A stretch of 64,000 bases of DNA from a virus, in the IMG/VR virus record IMGVR_UViG_3300028192_000001, positions 1 to 64,000 of that record; one strand, given 5' to 3'. Positions 8,075 to 16,537 of the stretch are shown here, piece by piece. A program made the position numbers and the translations under genes. Positions within the stretch are counted from its first letter, which is position 1. Every line of letters starts with the position of its first letter. Below the pieces are notes generated by a model. That model was not told the origin of the DNA. It saw only the letters and a list, made by a program, of their open reading frames with translations, and searched no databases.

Positions 8075-8304
8075 TGCAACTTACAACTAAACAATTTTTT
8101 AATGTTAAAACAGATTATTATGTAATTGATATTAATGAATTACTTGACAATAAAGTTCTAGAAATGATTGAAGAAATTCTACGAGAACAAGCCAAAGGTT
8201 GGTTCTATTCCTCTTGTGCCTTTTATGCTTTTGAAAAACCTATAGATAGAGATTTGGTAAAAGGTGCCCTATCTTGGGATTTTATTAAAAAACATAAGTT
8301 CTAA
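8074..8304 (+). CDS. Hypothetical protein, 76 aa
   Basis: This is the last gene of the string that began at 4847; its ATG shares a base with the previous stop. The sequence (YVIDINELLDNKVLEMIEE, then WFYSSCAFYAFEKP) suggests a small alpha/beta fold. It is followed by a 100-base gap that holds the next promoter. No function can be assigned. Confidence 0.5.
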   Translation: MQLTTKQFFNVKTDYYVIDINELLDNKVLEMIEEILREQAKGWFYSSCAFYAFEKPIDRDLVKGALSWDFIKKHKF

Positions 8305-8342
8305 TTACCAAAAATAAAAGCCAATTTTTTTTCATTATTCGT

Positions 8343-8372
8343 TTGACAAATATAACTAATATTTGTTACAAT
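8343..8372 (+). promoter_or_regulatory. Sigma70-like promoter
   Basis: A consensus -35 TTGACA (8343-8348) and a -10 TACAAT (8367-8372) are separated by 18 bases. They sit in the 100-base gap before the gene at 8405, which has AGGAG (8391-8395) nine bases before its ATG. This is the best consensus promoter on the plus strand. Confidence 0.7.
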
Positions 8373-8404
8373 AAGATACTATTTGCAAATAGGAGAAATA
8401 AAAA

Positions 8405-8740
8405 ATGGTAACAAAAACGAAAAGAAAATTGAAAGAAACAAACTCCGCAGGACCTAAGATTGCTCCTGCAGGTACGACTCCAGCAGGTACGACACCAGAT
8501 GCTAATCAACCTCAAAGTGATTTAAGCATTGGAGATTTAAGAAATCTTTCAACTGTAATAGATGTTGCTTCTACTAGAGGTGCATTTAGAGCCAATGAAA
8601 TGGCAATGGTTGGAGCAGTATATAATAAACTCCAAGCATTTTTGGCACGTGTAACTCCTGCTGACGATAAAAAAGACAATGCCGAAAAAACTACTATACC
8701 GACGGGAGCACCGATAGGAGCACCCGCAACAAAGAAATAG
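8405..8740 (+). CDS. Hypothetical protein with Ala/Pro/Thr-rich ends, 111 aa
   Basis: This is the first gene after a strong promoter and ribosome site. The N-terminal third contains a short repeat (PAGTTPAGTTP) and is probably disordered. The centre is a helical region, LSIGDLRNLSTVIDVASTR to NKLQAFLARV. The C-terminus is again Pro/Ala-rich (GAPIGAPATKK). The fold suggests a helical oligomer flanked by flexible tails. Strong expression signals suggest an abundant product. No function recognised. Confidence 0.6.
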   Translation: MVTKTKRKLKETNSAGPKIAPAGTTPAGTTPDANQPQSDLSIGDLRNLSTVIDVASTRGAFRANEMAMVGAVYNKLQAFLARVTPADDKKDNAEKTTIPTGAPIGAPATKK

Positions 8741-8749
8741 GAGATAATC

Positions 8750-9289
8750 ATGTTAGGACTATATGATAAAATGGTGATGGACGCAAAGTCGGCAACAGAA
8801 GATTCAGCGGCAAGAAGAAAAATGATGAAACATATGGGTGAATATAAGGAATCTAAAACACCAATAGTTGTTCTATTTAGAACAGTACCTGGTGAACCTA
8901 ATAATTGCTTAATAATGGCACCTAAATTTTTACCCGATATCTACTTGTCTTCTCTAATGAGAGCAGTTGAATCGGCCGAGGGACAAGCATCTGACGAATT
9001 TGGTTCGTATCTTGATAGACAATACTTCCCCGATGGTGTTAATATGTTAGCGATGCTACATAAAGACAACTACATCAAAAAACAACCTACAGAAAATATT
9101 ATAGTAACATATGGGTTGACTACCGAAGGAAGAGTTCCACTTGACCAACTTAATAAACTAATCGCTAAAGAAAAAGGTGTCAAACTTTCTGAACTTGCTG
9201 TAAAAGATACTGTAACAGAAACAGTAAAAAAAGAAACAGTAAAAAAAGAAACAAAATCTGATGCCAAAAAAAGTTCCAAAAAAACCTAA
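8750..9289 (+). CDS. Hypothetical protein with Lys/Thr repeat tail, 179 aa
   Basis: The gene starts ten bases after the preceding stop with GGAGATAATC as a ribosome site. Residues 1-145 look globular (TPIVVLFRTVPGEPNNCLIM, DIYLSSLMRAVESAEG, YLDRQYFPDGVNML). The last about 40 residues are a charged repeat, TVTETVKKETVKKETK, ending in Lys/Ser. The tail may be a flexible linker or nucleic-acid contact. Its 3' end overlaps the next gene by 29 bases. Unknown family. Confidence 0.6.
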   Translation: MLGLYDKMVMDAKSATEDSAARRKMMKHMGEYKESKTPIVVLFRTVPGEPNNCLIMAPKFLPDIYLSSLMRAVESAEGQASDEFGSYLDRQYFPDGVNMLAMLHKDNYIKKQPTENIIVTYGLTTEGRVPLDQLNKLIAKEKGVKLSELAVKDTVTETVKKETVKKETKSDAKKSSKKT

Positions 9290-9605
9290 ATACACCTGGG
9301 TCACTCTTACTAAAGATTTTATTCAAGAGTGGCCAGAGGTATTAGACGGAATTAATTTTAACAACCTACCAATATTCTATGTTAAATGGATTAATATCCG
9401 TTTAAAAAATAATGTTACATTACATTATGACATTGAAAAAGAATTAAAAATGAAACCTCGAAGTAGAATAGCCAAAATGGTTACTGGAACATTACATAGC
9501 CATTATGCTAATATTAAAAACGTTAATATTAAATTTAATATACCAAAATTAAAAAAAGATATTGAAGAAAGAACTTCAAACTTTTTAAAAAAATCTTTTA
9601 TTTAA
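9261..9605 (+). CDS. Basic hypothetical protein, 114 aa; last plus-strand gene
   Basis: It starts inside the Lys-rich 3' end of the previous gene (29-base overlap). The protein is basic: MPKKVPKKPKYTWVTLTKDF, then FYVKWINIRLKNNVTLHYDI, ending FLKKSFI. Its stop overlaps the stop of the convergent gene on the other strand, leaving no room for a conventional terminator. Function unknown; the basic charge allows nucleic-acid binding. Confidence 0.55.
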   Translation: MPKKVPKKPKYTWVTLTKDFIQEWPEVLDGINFNNLPIFYVKWINIRLKNNVTLHYDIEKELKMKPRSRIAKMVTGTLHSHYANIKNVNIKFNIPKLKKDIEERTSNFLKKSFI

Positions 9606-10221
9606 AATTACAACTTATTGAGACTCGTTCAACTTGAGATTTATATGGATAAACCATATGTTTAAGATCTGATGGAAATAACCATACATCTTTTTCTACA
9701 GGCGTTTGATTAAAATATGTTTCACTAAAATGAATACTTTCACCATATGTCCATTGTATTTTACCGGCAGTTGGTTGATTACTGACTTTACAATGCTCTG
9801 CTTCTAAATTTTCTTGACTTATTTCTTTTGGTACTTTTAAATAAGCAACAAACGATATTATTCCTGCATGAAAATGACTCGGGTTCCATTCTCCGTGTTT
9901 CATGAAATTTACCCATATAGGTTCAACTATTTGTACATCTTGTATTTTTGGTCTTCCAAACTTTTTTATTTTTCTTCGTATTTTAGATTCAGTCATGTAT
10001 GTTTTTGCAAGATTTATAAATTCGTCATGCACAGTACTTTGTTCAGACGATGTAAACTTTAATGCATATCCTTCGGCTATATTTCCTGCAAGATGATTTC
10101 TAAAATCTTGGTCCATATTATAACGTGTAGAGTTTGATACTTTTAATAATATATCAAATACATTATCAGATAAAACCCCTCGCATTAATAAAGGACCAAA
10201 TGGTGTATAAAACTGATTCAT
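9598..10221 (-). CDS. 2-oxoglutarate/Fe(II)-dependent oxygenase family protein
   Basis: A 207-residue protein with the core of small phage 2OG-Fe(II) oxygenases: NPSHFHAGIISFVAYLK, in which His116 and His118 form the metal motif. The distal His188 lies in PSDLKHMVYPY, and Arg199 in VERVSISC would bind 2-oxoglutarate. The HxH start, instead of HxD, matches a phage/marine subfamily that I associate with TIGR02466-like proteins. The expected reaction is hydroxylation of a protein side chain or small molecule. It is the last gene of the long minus-strand string. The substrate is unknown; a virion protein or the product of the upstream enzymes are options. Confidence 0.7.
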   Translation of the reverse strand: MNQFYTPFGPLLMRGVLSDNVFDILLKVSNSTRYNMDQDFRNHLAGNIAEGYALKFTSSEQSTVHDEFINLAKTYMTESKIRRKIKKFGRPKIQDVQIVEPIWVNFMKHGEWNPSHFHAGIISFVAYLKVPKEISQENLEAEHCKVSNQPTAGKIQWTYGESIHFSETYFNQTPVEKDVWLFPSDLKHMVYPYKSQVERVSISCNFK

Positions 10222-10226
10222 TTACT

Positions 10227-11552
10227 TTAACTCCAAGGAAAAGGACTATTAGAAGTAGGATGTAGTTCACCTTTAATATATCGATTAAATCTAAATGGCT
10301 TAAGAAGTGAATTTTCTTGTCCTAGAATCTCATCTGAAACAAGGTCTCCAACTCCTATCATTTTATAACCGTGGTTAGAGTCAGCAATTATATAAACGTT
10401 TTCACAAAAACGATCAAAGATAGGAAATGAATCTGGTGTGAAACATCCTAGTCCACCTGATGGACCTTTTTCATATAAATTAGCCTTTCCTTCAAACCTC
10501 TTTTGACAATGTGCTAGAGCAGAGGTCCACATATGAGCAAATTCGTATCCAGTTTGATAATGCTTTGAAGCCGTTCCATATGGATCTACTTTGACATCAT
10601 TAAAAAGTTTCTTTACTATATAAGGAGCGGTACCACCTTGTACACCTTTAAAGTTAAAGTCTGGTTTATAATATATGCCCCACATTTCATCTGTAATTAA
10701 AGAACCATCAACACTTGAAAATAAATGAGCATTACTATCTACATGAATTACTGGAGGCATTCCACCATCATTGTTTTTTAATAAATTAGGATCAACACCT
10801 AAAACTCCTTCTTGTAAAAACCAATATATCCACATTGGGTAATCTTTATATGTTTGTCCTTTTTCAGATTTAATTGTAATTTTACTAGGTAGTTCAAGCA
10901 TATTCCAAATATCTCTTACCCAAGGACCAACACCTACAATAACTTGTTCACATTCAATTGTACCTTTAGAAGTTATAACACCTGTTACTGTATTACTATT
11001 ATCCTTTTCAAATCCAATGACTTTTGTATTTGTTATAATTTCTACACCAAGACTTTCTGCTTTACGTGCCAACCCATAAATCGATGGTGTAGCATTTGCA
11101 TATCCACCTCTTTTTTCATGTAACACAGATGTAATACCTTTGGCTTGCCAGTCACTAAAAATAGTTTTCATATATTTCATGCAGTCATCTCTACCCTCAA
11201 TAAATTCTGATTCGTACCCTAATTCTTTTTGTTGTTCGTAAATTGTTGTTATATTTTCTCTCATACTTTCAGGACTTATCTGCATATAACCAATTGGATG
11301 ATAATGAAATGCTTTTGGATCACTCTCCCAAACTTTTACACTATGAGCCATAAGTTCTCTCATAGCAGGTTGGAAATAATTGTTTCGAATTACACCACAA
11401 GCAATACCACTTGCTCCTGAGGCAATATCGCTTTTATCAATAACTACAATATCTTTACCCGATTTAAGTTTTTCTGCTAATTTCCATGCTGTACTTAAAC
11501 CATGTATTCCGGCTCCAATGATTACGTATTTTGCTTTTTTTTGTAATAACAT
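10227..11552 (-). CDS. FAD-dependent oxidoreductase of the DAO (glycine/sarcosine oxidase-like) family
   Basis: A 441-residue flavoprotein. The N-terminal Rossmann motif is VIIGAGIHGLS (GxGxxG, residues 13-18), followed by VVIDKSDIASGASGIACG, the second FAD-contact motif of this family, and a C-terminal GVGDLVSDEILG-type segment. DAO enzymes oxidise amines or amino acids to imines with O2 or another acceptor. In this cluster it could act on an amino-sugar or amino-acid intermediate made by the aminotransferase. Five bases separate it from the 2OG oxygenase gene and one from the epimerase gene, so they share a transcript. Confidence 0.8.
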   Translation of the reverse strand: MLLQKKAKYVIIGAGIHGLSTAWKLAEKLKSGKDIVVIDKSDIASGASGIACGVIRNNYFQPAMRELMAHSVKVWESDPKAFHYHPIGYMQISPESMRENITTIYEQQKELGYESEFIEGRDDCMKYMKTIFSDWQAKGITSVLHEKRGGYANATPSIYGLARKAESLGVEIITNTKVIGFEKDNSNTVTGVITSKGTIECEQVIVGVGPWVRDIWNMLELPSKITIKSEKGQTYKDYPMWIYWFLQEGVLGVDPNLLKNNDGGMPPVIHVDSNAHLFSSVDGSLITDEMWGIYYKPDFNFKGVQGGTAPYIVKKLFNDVKVDPYGTASKHYQTGYEFAHMWTSALAHCQKRFEGKANLYEKGPSGGLGCFTPDSFPIFDRFCENVYIIADSNHGYKMIGVGDLVSDEILGQENSLLKPFRFNRYIKGELHPTSNSPFPWS

Positions 11553-11553
11553 T

Positions 11554-12282
11554 CTAAATATAATTATTTTCTAAATAATCAAATAATTTAATATTTGGTT
11601 TCCACCCTATATTCAATAAAAATTTGATATTTGCTTTATTATTAAGTCTTTCAAAATTATCACCAATTTTATATTCTATATTTTTTAAACCTACATGATC
11701 TACTATATCTGTTAATAAATTAGAATCTCCTGTACCTACATCACAAATGCCTACTAGATTACTACGCAATACTTTTATTATTGCATCACATACATCATTA
11801 ACATGAATAAAATCTCTTGAATGATTAGTATTAATATAACGTACATCATGATTTAATAATTTAGGAATAAACATTGATTCTCTTGCGTTAGGACCATACA
11901 CCGTTGTAAACCTAAGTCCAATACTACTTGCTGGAGCAAGTTTTTCCATGGTCATTTTTGAATATGCATAAGGATTTTTATCTGGTTCTTCAGCAGTACT
12001 AGAACTTGCGTAAATTATTCTTGCGTTTTTATATTTTTCAAATATGCGTAAACTTGCTATAACGTTATTTTGAAAATATGCGTTAGGATGTTTTATACTA
12101 TCGCGTACACCTGAACGCCCTGCTAAATGTATTACTGCATCTACATCGTCAGGTAGTTCACAAGTGAGTAAATCCTGACCGTCTAAAATATCAATAGTAG
12201 TAACATCATAATCCTTTTGTAATTTTGGCAATAAGTTTGAACCAATAAAACCTTTATGACCAGTTAATAATACGTTTTTCAT
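11554..12282 (-). CDS. NAD-dependent nucleotide-sugar epimerase/dehydratase (extended SDR, short form)
   Basis: A 242-residue protein. LLTGHKGFIGSNL (residues 5-17) is the TGxxGxxG NAD site, and IIYASSSTAEEP provides the Ser. Tyr105-Ala-Tyr-Ser-Lys109 is the YxxxK catalytic pair. At about 70 residues shorter than typical GalE/RmlB enzymes it has a reduced substrate lobe. Expected role: epimerisation or dehydration of an NDP-sugar. It overlaps the cupin gene by four bases (ATGA), which is common in deoxysugar gene sets. Confidence 0.8.
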   Translation of the reverse strand: MKNVLLTGHKGFIGSNLLPKLQKDYDVTTIDILDGQDLLTCELPDDVDAVIHLAGRSGVRDSIKHPNAYFQNNVIASLRIFEKYKNARIIYASSSTAEEPDKNPYAYSKMTMEKLAPASSIGLRFTTVYGPNARESMFIPKLLNHDVRYINTNHSRDFIHVNDVCDAIIKVLRSNLVGICDVGTGDSNLLTDIVDHVGLKNIEYKIGDNFERLNNKANIKFLLNIGWKPNIKLFDYLENNYI

Positions 12283-12644
12283 TTATGTCTTGCTCCTTGT
12301 AATACACAAACAAAATATAATTCTTCTTCATCGCTGGGATTATAAACTTTATGAAAAACACCATCTTTTATTAAAACAATGTCTCCAGGTTCAACAGAAA
12401 ATTTATTATCATCTAATTGCATTTTACCTTGTCCGTTAATAAAAAAATAAACTTCCTCCTGTCCTTTATGGTTATGTCCTGTTGTTTCTTTTCCAGGGTT
12501 AAGACGTGTACTACTTAATACTAAATTTTTTAAAGTTATATTATCTTCGACTATATAGCGATCATCTTGTTTTACGATTTTACCATTTACTTGAAATTCT
12601 GGTATTTGTTTAGTGTACCAATTTTTATTACCAGTTATTTTCAT
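12279..12644 (-). CDS. Small cupin, sugar isomerase-like
   Basis: A 121-residue single cupin domain. Motif 1 is GHNHKGQEEVYFFINGQGKM with His57, His59 and Glu63/64. Motif 2 is PGDIVLIKDGVFHKV with His98. These four positions are the usual metal ligands. Related cupins are mannose-6-phosphate isomerase C-terminal domains, sugar-binding sensors and NDP-sugar isomerases. It is translationally coupled to the epimerase (ATGA) and to the carbamoyltransferase (shared base), arguing for one pathway. The reaction cannot be specified. Confidence 0.75.
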   Translation of the reverse strand: MKITGNKNWYTKQIPEFQVNGKIVKQDDRYIVEDNITLKNLVLSSTRLNPGKETTGHNHKGQEEVYFFINGQGKMQLDDNKFSVEPGDIVLIKDGVFHKVYNPSDEEELYFVCVLQGARHK

Positions 12645-14104
12645 TATAATACACTTACTCCATATTTGTAGGTAAATGCATTGGCATCTTCGATATCATT
12701 TACCATGGGCATACCCTTGATATTCAAACTTGTATTCAATAGCATTGGGCACCCAGTTTTCTTTTTCCATGCTTTTAATAACTCATAAAACCCTTCGTTA
12801 TCGTTTTTAGAGACGGTTTGCACCCTAGATGTGTTATCATAGTGTATAATGGCTGGACAGTCTTTACCATGCGTGTACGCCGCTGTAAATTGCATATAGG
12901 GGGTGTTTTTTATAGGGGTTGGGAGTTCAAAGTAGTCATTTACATCTTCTTCTAAGATGGCGGGAGCGAATGGTCTAAACTTCTGTCTTCTCTTAATTCG
13001 GTTTACCATATCCTTAATTTCCACTCCTCTTGGATCAGCCAAAAGCGATCTATTACCAAGTGCTCGTGGTCCGAACTCTGCTTTACCATTTGCAACTCCT
13101 ACTATTTTGTTTTCTGTTAATTCTTTTATAATTGCATCTACAGGATATTCACCTTTAATATTATGTCCTAAGAATGGATTTTTCCAATCTAAATGTTTCT
13201 TTTGCGATGCCGCGATACAACCTAATGAACTTCCTGCATCTCCTGGATTTGGAATAATCCAAATATTATCAAACAAACCCATTTTAGCAAGTCCTGAGTT
13301 TGCTACACAATTTAATGCAACACCACCAACATAAACTAAATTTCTACTACCATACTTAGATGCTTTATGCCATAAATTTGCAAGACATTCTACAAGAACA
13401 GATTGTATTGATGCGGCAAGGTCAACTGGATCTGCTCCGGCGTGCCAATTACCTAATCCTCTATGTAAATTCTTTTTTGATTTAAGAGGATTTTGCTGTA
13501 CAAAATCTTCATATATATCATCTTTATAATCATCGTTTCCATATGCCGCCATACCCATTAAAATATATTCCTCTTCTGCAGGTTTTAATCCACAACGTTG
13601 TGTAAATGCAGAATATAATATTCCTAATGAGTGCGGATACCTTATAGTTTCTTTCCGTTCAATTTTATTTCCTCTTGCAACTGATATAGATACTGTATCC
13701 CATTCACCAATTGCGTCTACTGTAAGAATTACTGCTTCATTAAATGGTGATGTAAAATATCCTGCCGCGGCGTGTGAGTCATGATGCTTAACATATTCAT
13801 CTATTTTAATTCCAAACTTGCCTACATGATGTTGAGGCATTTCTGTATAATCAAAAGCAATACCATATTGTCCAGCATATAATTGTCTTGTTTTCTTTAA
13901 CAAAGGTTTTTCATAATACACTACCTTATCAAATGGTCCAAATGTATTTGCTTCGTTAACAATTTCTTGATTTAAATATTGATCATTTTTAATTTTGGAA
14001 TAACGTTCTGCATGAGCGGCCCATAGAATATCTCCTCCACCGTCAATGTCTACTACTGCCATTGCGGCATCATGATTCATACAATTTATTCCGAGTATTC
14101 TCAT
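12644..14104 (-). CDS. O-carbamoyltransferase, NodU/CmcH/TobZ family
   Basis: A 486-residue carbamoyltransferase. The N-terminal ILGINCMNHDAAMAVV and AAHAERYSKIKND are the ASKHA-type start of the family. HHDSHAAAGYF (His107 to His111) carries the metal-binding histidines, and EFGPRALGNRSLLADPR is the hallmark of the C-terminal YrdC-like part. The enzyme uses carbamoyl phosphate and ATP to carbamoylate a hydroxyl group, usually on a sugar or antibiotic. It is somewhat short (typical 550-600). In this cluster a carbamoylated sugar is the most natural product. Confidence 0.85.
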   Translation of the reverse strand: MRILGINCMNHDAAMAVVDIDGGGDILWAAHAERYSKIKNDQYLNQEIVNEANTFGPFDKVVYYEKPLLKKTRQLYAGQYGIAFDYTEMPQHHVGKFGIKIDEYVKHHDSHAAAGYFTSPFNEAVILTVDAIGEWDTVSISVARGNKIERKETIRYPHSLGILYSAFTQRCGLKPAEEEYILMGMAAYGNDDYKDDIYEDFVQQNPLKSKKNLHRGLGNWHAGADPVDLAASIQSVLVECLANLWHKASKYGSRNLVYVGGVALNCVANSGLAKMGLFDNIWIIPNPGDAGSSLGCIAASQKKHLDWKNPFLGHNIKGEYPVDAIIKELTENKIVGVANGKAEFGPRALGNRSLLADPRGVEIKDMVNRIKRRQKFRPFAPAILEEDVNDYFELPTPIKNTPYMQFTAAYTHGKDCPAIIHYDNTSRVQTVSKNDNEGFYELLKAWKKKTGCPMLLNTSLNIKGMPMVNDIEDANAFTYKYGVSVL

Positions 14105-14105
14105 T

Positions 14106-14210
14106 TTACTTGTATATAAACGGGTCTTTCTTCTTTAATTCTTTAATACGTTTTCTATAAGCAATTTCATGCTTTATCTTTGCAAATAAACGTTTTATCC
14201 AATTAAACAT
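14106..14210 (-). CDS. 34-residue basic amphipathic small protein
   Basis: The minus-strand frame from the ATG at 14210 to the TAA at 14106 encodes 34 residues: MFNWIKRLFAKIKHEIAYRK, then RIKELKKKDPFIYK. It is preceded by a near-perfect AAAGGAG ribosome site and by a sigma70-like promoter (14231-14259). The peptide is basic and amphipathic and probably one helix; it has no cysteine. It resembles, from memory, short conserved proteins of marine T4-like phages. Options are a membrane-binding peptide, a small regulator or, less likely, a substrate of the adjacent radical-SAM enzymes. It is the only gene in the block with its own spacing and strong start signals. Confidence 0.65.
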   Translation of the reverse strand: MFNWIKRLFAKIKHEIAYRKRIKELKKKDPFIYK

Positions 14211-14230
14211 AATTCTCTCCTTTTGTTGTT

Positions 14231-14259
14231 ATTTTATAATATATTTGAGCCGAACACAA
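14231..14259 (-). promoter_or_regulatory. Sigma70-like promoter for the small gene at 14106-14210
   Basis: On the minus strand, TTGTGT (14259-14254) and TAAAAT (14236-14231) are separated by 17 bases, in the gap between the radical-SAM gene and the 34-residue gene. The ribosome site AGGAG (14221-14217) follows. The element would also serve the carbamoyltransferase group downstream. Confidence 0.45.
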
Positions 14260-14264
14260 TATAT

Positions 14265-15374
14265 TTAAACTTCCTTTCTTTTTGGTATCTTACTATCGGC
14301 ACTAGATACACACGATTCGGTAATACATTTCATTGGTTTATTGTATAATTTAAAACCAGTTTCTATATTACCTAATGGTACATCACTACAACTATAACTT
14401 CGTTTAATACTACCATCCGGCTCTCTTATTATAATTCCTTGGTATCCACTATTACATAACCATCCTTTAAATTTATTAAAATTAAATGCGTTAAATCGTT
14501 CTGCTTGATCCATATACCATTTTTTACCTTTACTATCTTTAAACTCTACTTGAAAATGTGCGGGAACTGATATATCATTTTCTTCAATATCATGTGGCAT
14601 TTCAAATTTTGGTTTTGGTCTGGTGACATACTTACGTTTTGATTCTGTATATGCTCTTTGTGGCATTCCGTTATACAACTTATCAAGCATTTCTTTTGAG
14701 TACCCATCTACAACTTTACTTGCAGTAGGATCTGATTGCGGTTTAAGAGTTACATTAATACCTTGTTCATGAAAGAATAAAGCATTGTCATAATACTTGT
14801 TAAATTGTTCTGGTACCATAACCATATTAATTGTTACCTGAACATCATGCTCCTGACAAAGAATTAACTTATCAGCAAAGTCTTGCATTTTTTCTTTGGT
14901 GTCCAAATGCTCTGTATGTAAACTTGCAGTAACTGATGCTCGATGAAATGGTTTTGCATATTCTACATACGTTTTAAACCATTTCATATTTCTAGAACAA
15001 TTACTTGTCATATGTATTGAAGTATAATTTGTACTCTCTACATCATCCGCAAGGTATTTTAAAATATCTAAATACCCAGGGTGAAACGTTGGCTCACCAC
15101 CACTTAAACTAAAATGAAAACTATTAAATCCATTTTGTCTTGCTTGTTTTTTTATTTCATCAATAGTACGAAGACAAAGTTCTGTTGGTCTATGATCTTT
15201 TTTATCTGACCTAGCATATGGCCAACAATAACTGCAACGGTAATTACAAAATCTACCAAGCAACCAACTAACAGTAAACAAATCACGATAAAGTAATGTA
15301 CGTTGACCTACTTGAACAATATCATCAAATGGTATTTTTTTAAAATCATAATCACTCCATTTTAAATTGTTCAT
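14265..15374 (-). CDS. Radical SAM protein, C-type with C-terminal auxiliary cluster domain
   Basis: A 369-residue protein. The [4Fe-4S]/SAM motif is CNYRCSYC (Cys43, 47, 50), followed by SLSGGEPTFHPG. The C-terminus carries GWLC (Cys307), Cys329 in SYSC, and Cys350/Cys355 in KPMKCITESC, a SPASM/twitch-like auxiliary cluster (C-x21-C spacing). With the genes at 15371 and 32860 it forms a subfamily marked by FKGW-C, a middle Cys followed by a Gly-rich turn, and a final C-x4-C. The ATG overlaps the previous stop (ATATGA). Such enzymes carry out radical oxidation, dehydration or coupling. The substrate is unknown. Confidence 0.8.
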   Translation of the reverse strand: MNNLKWSDYDFKKIPFDDIVQVGQRTLLYRDLFTVSWLLGRFCNYRCSYCWPYARSDKKDHRPTELCLRTIDEIKKQARQNGFNSFHFSLSGGEPTFHPGYLDILKYLADDVESTNYTSIHMTSNCSRNMKWFKTYVEYAKPFHRASVTASLHTEHLDTKEKMQDFADKLILCQEHDVQVTINMVMVPEQFNKYYDNALFFHEQGINVTLKPQSDPTASKVVDGYSKEMLDKLYNGMPQRAYTESKRKYVTRPKPKFEMPHDIEENDISVPAHFQVEFKDSKGKKWYMDQAERFNAFNFNKFKGWLCNSGYQGIIIREPDGSIKRSYSCSDVPLGNIETGFKLYNKPMKCITESCVSSADSKIPKRKEV

Positions 15375-16537
15375 ATTACTAACCCTTTATACTTCTCATC
15401 TAAATATCTTGTTTGTCGTAAATCCATAGGATCTGTACATCTAAACTTTTCACATATTACTGGTGTGGTTGGTAACTGAACTGACTCATCTAATGTATAA
15501 ATGTTTGCCAATGGGCCTCCTTGAAAACAATTACCAATAAAAATATCTCCATTGGGGGCAACTTTTAATAAGGTTACACCAGCATAACAAGTCCATCCTT
15601 TAAAATTTGTTTTATATTCATAATTCAAACTATTATAATGATATGATTCTTGTTTAATTGTACCATCATCTTGTTCTACATATCCTAACAACCATTTCCT
15701 TTCTTCATTTACATCATCATACATTTTTTGTAATACTTCTCTATCATCTTCGTTATACCAACGTTCTTCTCTTTCATATATCTCGGTAGGTTTACTTGAA
15801 TTTGTTTCATCTGGTGCAACTTTAGTTTTCTGATTTACTTCTTTTACACTTGGTTTAGTTTTCCATCTATAATTTCCTTTGTCTGTTTTAATCTTACTTT
15901 CTGCAACAAACATATCTTTTTGTGGACGAATTACTCTATGTTCAATTTTTTCAATACCCCAATCTTTAAATTGCTGTGTTAGTTCGGCAATCTCTTTTGA
16001 AAACCCTGGCAGTACCATAAATCTAGCAACCAATCTTTTAGGTTGAGTTTGGCCTAACTCCCATCCATATTTGTCTTCGGGTATATTTTTATTCCACCAC
16101 CTTCTCCATCTTTCTAATTCATATGCTTTTTTTGTAAATTCTTCGAGTTTTGGAGTAATATGTTCAAAATGTAAACTGTATGTAATATTATCAACAAGTT
16201 TATACATTGACCACAAGTACTCTATTGTTCTACTACCGTTTGTACAAACAGAAATTTCATATTTTTTATCTTGCAAATACTCTAATAATTTAATAAAGTC
16301 TGGATTAAGTGTTGGCTCACCTCCAGTTAAACTCCAATGAATATTTGTGCCATATCTTTCTACAATTTTATCTACAAAAATTTTCATCTTTTCAAACAAT
16401 ACGTGCTTTGAATAATTGTCGTGTATAAAATCAGCACAATAAGAACAAGCAAAATTACATCTTTTGCCTATATACCAATCTATCATCATGGTATTTCTTT
16501 TATTATGTTTATATTTTGTTGCTACTAATTTCGTCAT
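15371..16537 (-). CDS. Radical SAM protein, C-type with C-terminal auxiliary cluster domain
   Basis: The start is set at the ATG at 16537 (MTKLVATKYKHNKR). A longer frame to 16615 exists, but it runs through the 3' end of the next gene and its extra residues look like out-of-frame translation. From this start there are 388 residues. The radical-SAM motif is CNFACSYC (Cys27, 31, 34) with TGGEPTLNP. The C-terminal cluster residues are Cys317 (GWTC), Cys337 (IGNC), Cys362 and Cys367 (C-x4-C). It overlaps the upstream gene by 29 bases and the downstream one by four, so the three are co-translated. Same subfamily as 14265-15374. Confidence 0.78.
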   Translation of the reverse strand: MTKLVATKYKHNKRNTMMIDWYIGKRCNFACSYCADFIHDNYSKHVLFEKMKIFVDKIVERYGTNIHWSLTGGEPTLNPDFIKLLEYLQDKKYEISVCTNGSRTIEYLWSMYKLVDNITYSLHFEHITPKLEEFTKKAYELERWRRWWNKNIPEDKYGWELGQTQPKRLVARFMVLPGFSKEIAELTQQFKDWGIEKIEHRVIRPQKDMFVAESKIKTDKGNYRWKTKPSVKEVNQKTKVAPDETNSSKPTEIYEREERWYNEDDREVLQKMYDDVNEERKWLLGYVEQDDGTIKQESYHYNSLNYEYKTNFKGWTCYAGVTLLKVAPNGDIFIGNCFQGGPLANIYTLDESVQLPTTPVICEKFRCTDPMDLRQTRYLDEKYKGLVI

